Origin: Argopecten irradians
Taxonomy: Eukaryota > Mollusca > Bivalvia > Pectinida > Pectinidae
Assembly (NCBI RefSeq): GCF_041381155.1
Contig: NC_091142.1
Coordinates: 36,133,604 to 36,197,603, forward strand
Length of the DNA stretch: 64,000 nt
Reading direction: 5' to 3'
This document shows, piece by piece, positions 51,101-60,100 of this stretch. Under the pieces are notes generated by a model. It saw only the letters and a program-made list of their open reading frames with translations. It did no database searches and was not told where the DNA came from. The translations under genes were made by a program, and so were the position numbers. The first letter of the stretch is position 1, and the number at the start of each line of letters is the position of its first letter.

Positions 51101-54100
51101 AGGTGACATTAAAACTAACCCACTCAAAAACAGATCAGACAGGTAAGGGTCATATTTTGGTTATCAGTGCTTGTCCAGATTTATCATTGTGCCCGGTTAA
51201 GGCAACATCAGCATTCCTTAGGATACGTCCTAAATCTCTAACTCGTGAATTTCTTTGCCATGCTAGTGGAAGGTCATTGTCGCGTTACCAATTTTCAGCA
51301 GTTTTGAAGAAAACATTGCAGTTCGCTAATGTCCCAGCTGCCAATTTTAAAACTCACAGTTTTCGCATAGGGGCGGCGTCTGCGGCTTCGTTGCAGGGAA
51401 CTCCGGATGAACAGATAAAAGTGCTGGGCCGCTGGAAGTCGGCATGTTTTCAGAGATACATACGTATTAGTGCTCCAACATTGTTATGCCGTTAGCTGTT
51501 TATTACTGCTTGTTTAAGGACATACTTTAATTTACCAGTAGCGTTGTTCGTTTTTGTGTATATGCTGTAATTAATTAGAGTAGGACAGATGCTAATATTG
51601 TAAGTTCGTTACAGATGTGTGGATCATTGGGTCTTCATTAGTTTATTGGGCAGAGAAGAGGGCAATACAGAGACTGAACAACAACCTTCGTCTTGAGAAT
51701 ATTAAAGTAGACATTACATGGACAGGTATTCGGGGTATGCATTGGCGGGATTTAATCCCTAAGGTCCGTCAGATGTTGTCAGTGAGTCAGGCAGGTCCCC
51801 CTTCTATGATGATATTACATTTGGGCTCCAATGATTTAGTTGACCGCCCATGTGCTGAGTTACAAGAGGCAATTGCAAATGATATCCAATTGCTCCACCA
51901 GCTATGCCCGAAGACTGTCCTGGTCTGGGTCAGATGTTTTGTGTAGGTTGTTTTGGTTTGGGGCTGGGAATTTGAGAGCAGTTGAGAGAAAGCGGGCACG
52001 GATAAATAGGAAAGGTAGAAAAGTAGTGAGAGCCTTTGGGGGAAAAATCATACACCATACAGAAATATCTTTTGATTGTCCAGGCCTGTTTCGTAAGGAT
52101 GGTACTCATTTGTCTGATATTGGTAATGATATATTTATAACTGATTTTCAATCAGCACTTGAGACATTCGTGAAAACAAATGCTATAGCTTTTTAGCTGC
52201 TAAAATTAAAGGGCGTAGGGCATTGGTTGTTGCCAGATTGGGGCAGTAAGCTTTGCTTTCTGTTTGGCGGAATTCTGGCAAGTTGGCGGCAGCATGTGTC
52301 AATAAGCAAATTCCCCTTTCATTTTTAAGTGGTACGGGTATCCAGGGTAGGTCTCTGCTTGGTTTCCCAAGGGACATAACTCAGGAGGAAAAGTGATAAG
52401 GGGAGGTAACTCTGCAGGAGATGGATGATAGATCCAAGTTTGGGTGTTGGCTATGGGAGCCATCACAGTGTTTCATAGGCAACTGCTTGGAGCACACCAG
52501 CATGGTGTGCTTACACAAGAGTTGTGTTCGCCTGGTTTCCCAGGGAACAGCCCTATAGTGTTGCTGTTTGTTGCTCATTATGCTGGTGGGCATTCAGCTT
52601 GGTGCTGTTTGTCGGGTAACCATGCAGGTGAGCATTCAGCAGTTTGCTGTTTGCTGGACACTATGCTAGTGGGCATTCGGCTGGAGATATCAGTCTCTTG
52701 TAGAGTTTCAGGTATATATAAATATATATGCTTGTTGGCACATGCTGCTGCTGTCTGGTTCAAAAAATCTGTGGCCGTATCCCAGCAATAAGTTTGTGTT
52801 GTTTGTATGGAATAAGGGTCTTGAAATAATACTGATTACCGACGTGTACGGTAATCAAAGTTATTGAAGCCATTATGGAAGTTTAGTATGTGTCATACGT
52901 AAGGTCACAGGAGTTACCCCCCTTTGACAGTAGTTAATAATTTAGAGTTATCTCGCTTTGCATAGGAAAGCATTGTATAGAACGTAATCCCAGCATGCTA
53001 AGTTAACATCCGGTCATCGACAGATTAGCAAATAAGAGGCACATGCTTGCAGAGAATTTTAATTCCCACCCTCCCAATCCCTATTTTTCTAGTTGACATT
53101 CATTGTTTTATTACAGTATTGGTAAAATAACTTGTATGCTGTGCTTAAGCAATATTCTGCTGTTAGTTCTTTTTGTTCCAGTTTTCTCCAAGTCATTATC
53201 TGGATATTTGGAAACATATACCTGACAAGGACGTTGTACAGTGTGATTCATAGCGTGCCTTATTTCAGAAATCATTCTGGAGTTGTGTTCGGTTTTGTTG
53301 GCTAGTGGACTGTAAGTATTATTGTCTCGTATTAATGGACGATTCATGTGTGAGCTTTTCCTGGTGAGGACATGTTATGCCAGTGTGCTCAACAACAAAA
53401 AATTGGTGAAGAGTTAAAATTAAACTGCGCTTACTTTAAAGATTAAAAAGTGTGCAATTCATCAATTAACAACATTGATAGCAAAGTTCATTTGGATTAA
53501 CAGGACTTTAACAGAAGTGAGTGATACTACATCATCTACATAGGGAAAGAATATCAAGTGGACTATGATAATTCCATGTTTTGTTTGTTTCTTTGTCACA
53601 GGTTTGCTGTTTTGAATAAATTAGCGGAATTCTGGCAAGTTGGCGGCAGCATGTGTCAATAAGCAAATCCCCCTTTTCATTTTTAAGTGGTACGGGTATC
53701 CAGGGTAGGTCTGCTTGGTTTCCCAAGGGACATAACTCAGGAGGAAAAGTGATAAGGGGAGGTAACTCTGCAGGAGATGGATGATAGATCCAAGTTTGGG
53801 TGTTGGCTATGGGAGCCATCACAGTGTTTCATAGGCAACTGCTTGGAGCACACCAGCATGGTGTGCTTACACAAGAGTTGTGTTCGCCTGGTTTCCCAGG
53901 GAACAGCCCTATAGTGTTGCTGTTTGTTGCTCATTATGCTGGTGGGCATTCAGCTTGGTGCTGTTTGTCGGGTAACCATGCAGGTGAGCATTCAGCAGTT
54001 TGCTGTTTGCTGGACACTATGCTAGTGGGCATTCGGCTGGAGATATCAGTCTCTTGTAGAGTTTCAGGTATATTATAAATATATATGCTTGTTGGCACAT

Positions 54101-57100
54101 GCTGCTGCTGTCTGGTTCAAAAAATCTGTGGCCGTATCCAAGCAATGAGTTTGTGTTGTTTGTATGGAATAAGGGTCTTGAAATAAAAGCATTTCTAAGA
54201 TGAAGTAACAATTCATACATAAAATACTGCCTTTTAGGTTCTGCTCAAGGTAGACTTTCTGGCCGTTAAAATGAACCATATTATTTTCTGACTGTACCTA
54301 TGTTTCTAAATTTGACAGCAGTAGAATAATGATGGAATTTTTATGGGGCTTCCAAGTGGACAGCGACATGCCAAACCGAGTGTTGAGATGTCCCTTTCCA
54401 CTTAACAGACTCATGTTTGATTATTCTTCTTTAAAATTTCAAATGGAATGAACATAAATTTAAGATACTTGTTACATGTACCACATAATTACAACAAACT
54501 ACCTTTCCGAAAAGGCTTTTATTTTTAAAATGAAAATGTAAAACAAAATTGATAATTTTTTGGAATTGCAAAAGTTATAAACTTACCATTAATGCTACAC
54601 GTATCATCACCTTCTGAACAAATGGATAAAATGTTAATTTTCATAACGCGGGTCGTTTTATGTTTCCCGTCGTCTTACCAGTACCGCATTGTAGTTGACT
54701 ATCACTACGGCAGACGGCAAAACAGCGAAATGACTATCCACTGTTATCATATATTACGGAGGAAATCTTGCATATGTTTGGTGGTGTAACCTCATCTTTG
54801 GCCATCGGTAACACTTTCTGATGTTGCAAATATTTTTTATAGAAGGAATCTTTATGTTTTGTTCCAGAAAGGTAACAAAATAGCGTACTACTATTCTATA
54901 TATAGCTCCGAGTGTATAAAGGGTATTTCTCTAGTTATTGCATTCATTCATCCCGTTTTCATATTACTTATCGCTCACTTATTTTTTCAGTAAAATGAGG
55001 GTTTCGGAAAGGTATGTATATTACATTTTACAAAATATTTCAATATTTACACTATCAAAACGGCAATAGGTAACAATGTAAACTAAATGATACTGTGCTG
55101 TTTACATCACGAAATATGTCACGATCATATTGATAAGAATCATTATGAAAACGATGTGTTGCTCTCTTAATAATCTCTCAATGATATAATTTTGTATGTT
55201 TTTGTATTTCAGTACGTACAAGATCACAGACATGTAAGTTAGTTTTCTTTAATCATAATACCATAGAAAATTTGTTTAAAATTTATCATTGATTATAGGT
55301 CACTAGTTTCATATTTTATAGGAAATAAAAATCGATGACTTTGTTTCTTTTTACATAAAGTTAAAACGATAAAATCAAAATCACTAGCTTTATTTTAGAT
55401 CTTTGCGTATATCTGGAAAATAATAAACCTGCAGTATGCTTCTTGTCAATAGTAGATATGTATGATTTCCGCAAAAAGTGGTAAATAACGGTTAAAGTGA
55501 CCCCACACAATACTGATAGTGAAAATATATGCCCCTAGGGCAAAATTTCCAATTGATGTGATAATGGGTTTTTTCAGGTCGGAGGAAATAAAAGACCTTC
55601 TTAATTGGTAAGTGTAACTCAACTCGTGATTTGTTTTTGTCCATATCTGCATACGTACTAGAAGGTAAATTAGAGTAAGATCAGTGTGTCGAGGGGTAAC
55701 ATTGGCATATTTTTTACAATATATTTATATATATGCCAAATTATTTTGAAAGTGTCGTAAGTGATTTGTCATGTTACTGTAGGCTAGACATCGCAATACA
55801 CTCACTGCCCGAATGGAAATTTAACAATATCATATCAAAACGTTTAACCCATATTCAATTTGGTAAGATGTTCTTTTACTAATACATGACAAAACTGACA
55901 AAAACAGTCTAAATTGAACCGTGTTTTCCCCGTACCGTTAATCATTATCGAATTTCGACCAAGTAGTAAATTCTTAATTATAATGTGACTCATTCAAGCC
56001 AACTCCTTCGTACTAAAATATGTTTAGTAATTTGTAATTCAAAGTCAGGTCTCATTCTGCTTGATCCGAGACAAATGGTTTATTTAATATGCTATATTTT
56101 ATTGTAAATCTTGTAAGCGTTGTTGTTATGAAAAAGGACGAATTATAAGAAATAACTCCAAAGATATATTGGTCACCCAGATGGATTTCCCATAAACACA
56201 ATGGAAGCTCAGGTCAGAATGGAGTAATGGTGAAACTGAACACCACTAATCGGCATGCCTCATATCTGATATTTGCCGTGTAAAAGTGGGCATCTATAGT
56301 AGCATTACAACCATTAAAATTCGATGTAATTTACCCTACTGGTAATATCTAATTTAATAGTATGTGTGGACAGTATTTAGTGCAATTTTTACATTTGTTT
56401 ACTTCTGATTCATGGTATTCAATTGCAGGCCTGAACAAAAGAGGTATGTAAGACATGTTGCATTTTTTCGTAAAACCAGAATTATTTTCGAATAAACACC
56501 ATATACAAAAACTGTAATAAGATAATTACTTTTCAGTAAATTATTTATGTTCAAAAGTCTAAGAAATTCCATATTATACACTTTTGTTATAAAACTTTAT
56601 TATCTACTACCTATAAATATGTTTATATAACAAGTGCCTCTTTGCATTGTTGATAGACGGCCAGAAACAATGTCAAGGTCAAGCGGATGCATGTAAGTAT
56701 CATTAAGCATTAACCTTTTAAGGAGTATGTGGTCCCTCATCCTCGATACTCCAGGGGATCCGATCACTTACGACCACTACACCCCTGGACTATATTATTG
56801 TAAAACTGAAATCACAGACCTGCAAAACTTTCCTTTGAAGACTACAGAGAGAGCGACGCCCAACATTAAAGGCACACAGTCAGTCATAGTGTGCCGTTAT
56901 ACGGCTCCTTTTATGTGCACCAAAGAACTAAATTACCAGAGGTGTAGAGATCGCAAGTGATCGGAACCCCTGGAGTATCGAGGATGATCGTCTCTATACA
57001 TGCCAGTATTTTTGCATATAATTTACGTTGATGTCTTGGTCTGGTTTGGTAAAGTGTACTTGTTTCTGTACTTGTTTCCATTTCTTATTCTTGATTGTTG

Positions 57101-60100
57101 ACTATTTTTGGCTTGATTTTAATTGGATATATGGTTTTCCAAACTAAAGAAACAATACTACTTTTTCGAATAAAATTAACGTCGAAAGGACATTCCTCGT
57201 TACATGTGACTATAAGATATAACCTAGACTTAATGATAAATCTTTATCTATTATGATATAACATTTACTCAACACAGCTCATTCCTAAATGAATCGCCAA
57301 TATATAGATATGAAGATGAACATTGCATTCTGTATTACTTACTAATCCGTTCTATAGTATGTTAGCACAATTGTACCCAACTAATGACACATCCGCAACG
57401 AAGTTATGGAATTATACTGTACTCAGGTTGTCTGTCTATCCGTCTGTAGAAACAATGATCGACCGACTACTCCTCCTTAATTGCCGGAAGTATTTCAAAC
57501 AAACATGTTTACGATAGTCCTTATACTATGTAGATGTGCATAATTTGTATCGAATCACGGTATATATACACATTTATCTTTTTTACAGTTATGCCCCTTT
57601 TGACATTACGGTCAACCAACTACTCCTTCTAAATTACTGGAGGGATTTCAACGACATTTGGTGGTTATTTAAGGATGACCTTTGATAGACATGATTGCAT
57701 AACCCATATACCGCATGGATTTGTATAATTTTTATCTGAACAATTAACCTCCACTTTTTATAGCGTTATGCCCTTTATTACAAGGGTGCTGGGGCGATGT
57801 TATGAGTTGTCCTCCTGGACGACAGTAGTAATTAGTTTTTACTTTCTATTTCAGTGAGAACGAAGTCAAGGAGTTGAAGAACAGGTACGCGGAATGACAG
57901 AATGAATAGAGAACCAATATTGTTCTGGATTATTACCCTTTAAACCAAAGGCATTTTTTTCAAATTATATATGTGTGCTTAGAAGAAATCATTTATGGGA
58001 TACTCATTCTTTAAGTAATATTGAGCTTTGCGGAATAGATTCAATGTAATCCTCGATATTAATTATTAAGGAATGTTTAGCTTTGTCCTCCCTGGGTTAA
58101 ACAATTCATTTAAAATGCCATGATAGTGTAGTCTTCATTATAAAATATTGTAAACGAATAATGATGCAATAAAATAACTAGCTTGCACTATACGACGTTA
58201 AATACACTTCTGTTTTTAAAGGATGAATGCATGCTTGTTATTTTTTGTTTTTCATTTTTGGTATAAATCACCTCTTTTTGTACATATTTTGTGTATGTGT
58301 CTGTAACAGATTTGAAGACGCCCTTGCTATCATGTGAGTATATTTGTTTTGGAAATGACGGAATCGATTAAAAAATTATATTAATTTTCTAACATTGTTG
58401 TAATACATATACAGTCGTCATCAACTAAATTACTTAATTACAGCCATTTAAATCTTCATTATATATTGGAAATGTAATGTCTTTCATTCATTTGAAATTA
58501 TATTAAGATGGATCCCAACTCCAAATCATTTAGCCTGGTTGCTTATTGCTTAAAGACAATAAGCTATTGAAGAGTGTTAAAAGTTCCTTAATTAAAATGT
58601 TTTGGTGTCTTTACTCGTGACATTTTGTTTTCTTTATCTATTACAGAAAATCTACTCCAATTGTTGATCGTCTGGAAGGGTAAGATTGTCGCTCTGACAT
58701 ATTATTCTGAGTATAGCATTATAGCTATTGCTCATAATTATCGGCTGAGTTATAAAGATTCAGTTTGCTATCCTATCTTTTATTTATTCTGATGTAATGT
58801 CGAAAATAAGATGTGATCAGTGTTTTTAGGTAATGAGAATCGGGTTGGAATGCAATAGTGCAAGCATATATATTTTAGATTAATGAAGATCTGGGTTGAG
58901 TAACAATAAACTACTTTAAACTAAAGAACGTAGCTGAGTATTCGACTGAGTTATAAAAACTCTGATTATTTAGAAAACAACGTTTATGTCAATATGACGT
59001 TATGATGTTATATCGAAATAACATTTGATTAAATTTGATTCAATTCAAAATCTTATTGTTCTCAAAAGTCATTTTTAAAAATTAATATTGGTTGTAAGAA
59101 ATCAATTTTGGGTACTTAGAAGCGGCTTAGATTGCAGTGTATAAAGTTATGGATTAGATTAACGAAGTTCTGGTTTTAGTGACAAAAAGTTGCTTTCAAC
59201 TAAAGAGAAATGCTGTCATGTAGCCTTAAATAAATGGCAATTTGAATATCATACGATTATTCACTAAAAATGACTTTATAAGTGATTTGCTTGTTTAAAA
59301 GGATGAGGGAAGCTATGGACGGAATCCTGAAATACATCAGGTAAGTATTTCTAAATTAGTTAAAGCAGTCAATGCTACCCAGATTCATGTTGAAATGGTT
59401 TTTGTTTTTCTCTCAAAGGGATTGCTGATGACCTCTGTATATCGATCCCCGATAAATCAACTCAAAATAAACATTATACAGTGTTATTGACGTGAAAATT
59501 GTCTTAGAACTAATCCGCTATACCCTAAATGTGTCTGGGATGATTAATAAAAAACAAAAACACGAGAGCGCAAGAGGTTGAACATCATGTAAGGCTATGT
59601 AAGGCTCTCGATTTGAAAGGTTAGTTTTGTAATCCACTTTAATTTCTAGTTTGGTATGAAATATTTAAATGCACTATACTATTTCTTATTTAATGGAACT
59701 GAACTATGAACCTCATATACAAAATCCAACAAACATACACAATTTCCATTCACAGGTTCAATAAACATAATCTTTATCAGATATGACGAGCAAACGGTTT
59801 TGTGTTTGAAAAGTGGACAAACCTAGAAGTTCTCTTTCACAATACGAAATAAGTTGTGCTGATGCTTATTGTCAAAATGTAATCATATTTGAAAAACATT
59901 TATTCATTTTTTGTTTTGTGTTATATCAGAGGTCTCCGTTTCAACACCAACATTTTTGTGAAAACTAAACCATGGAACTCCGAAAAAAGAGGCATAGAGT
60001 TTCCTTCAGAAGAGATTCAAAGTGACAAAATGACCGTTGAATCAAGTGTGTTTGATATCGTCATTACTCGTCCATCATCTTCCGATGACAACTGTGATAG

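Larger units (their letters stand above)
47721..54186 (+). mobile_element. Ngaro-type tyrosine-recombinase retrotransposon
   Basis: Split direct repeats define it: A1 (47721-47956), coding region, B1 (52267-52830), A2 (52826-53061), a 560-bp extra segment, and B2 (53624-54186). A1/A2 and B1/B2 are almost identical, and their few differences are mainly single-base indels. The A1-ORFs-B1-A2-B2 layout with a tyrosine recombinase instead of an integrase is the hallmark of Ngaro elements (established knowledge). Such elements move through a circular intermediate and leave no target duplication. It lies in sense orientation inside the 8.3-kb intron between exons at 46667 and 54991. It is recent by repeat identity, but the coding frames carry several single-base shifts. 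Confidence 0.85.

Noticed and set aside
52444-54078. Repeated 92-115-codon frames (MLAMGAITVFHRQ type) and their opposite-strand shadows
   Set aside because: They lie in the B1/B2 terminal repeats of the Ngaro element, are identical in both, and show no domain.
57323-57517. 64-codon open frame as an exon
   Set aside because: It overlaps a dispersed repeat unit and has no good splice borders.
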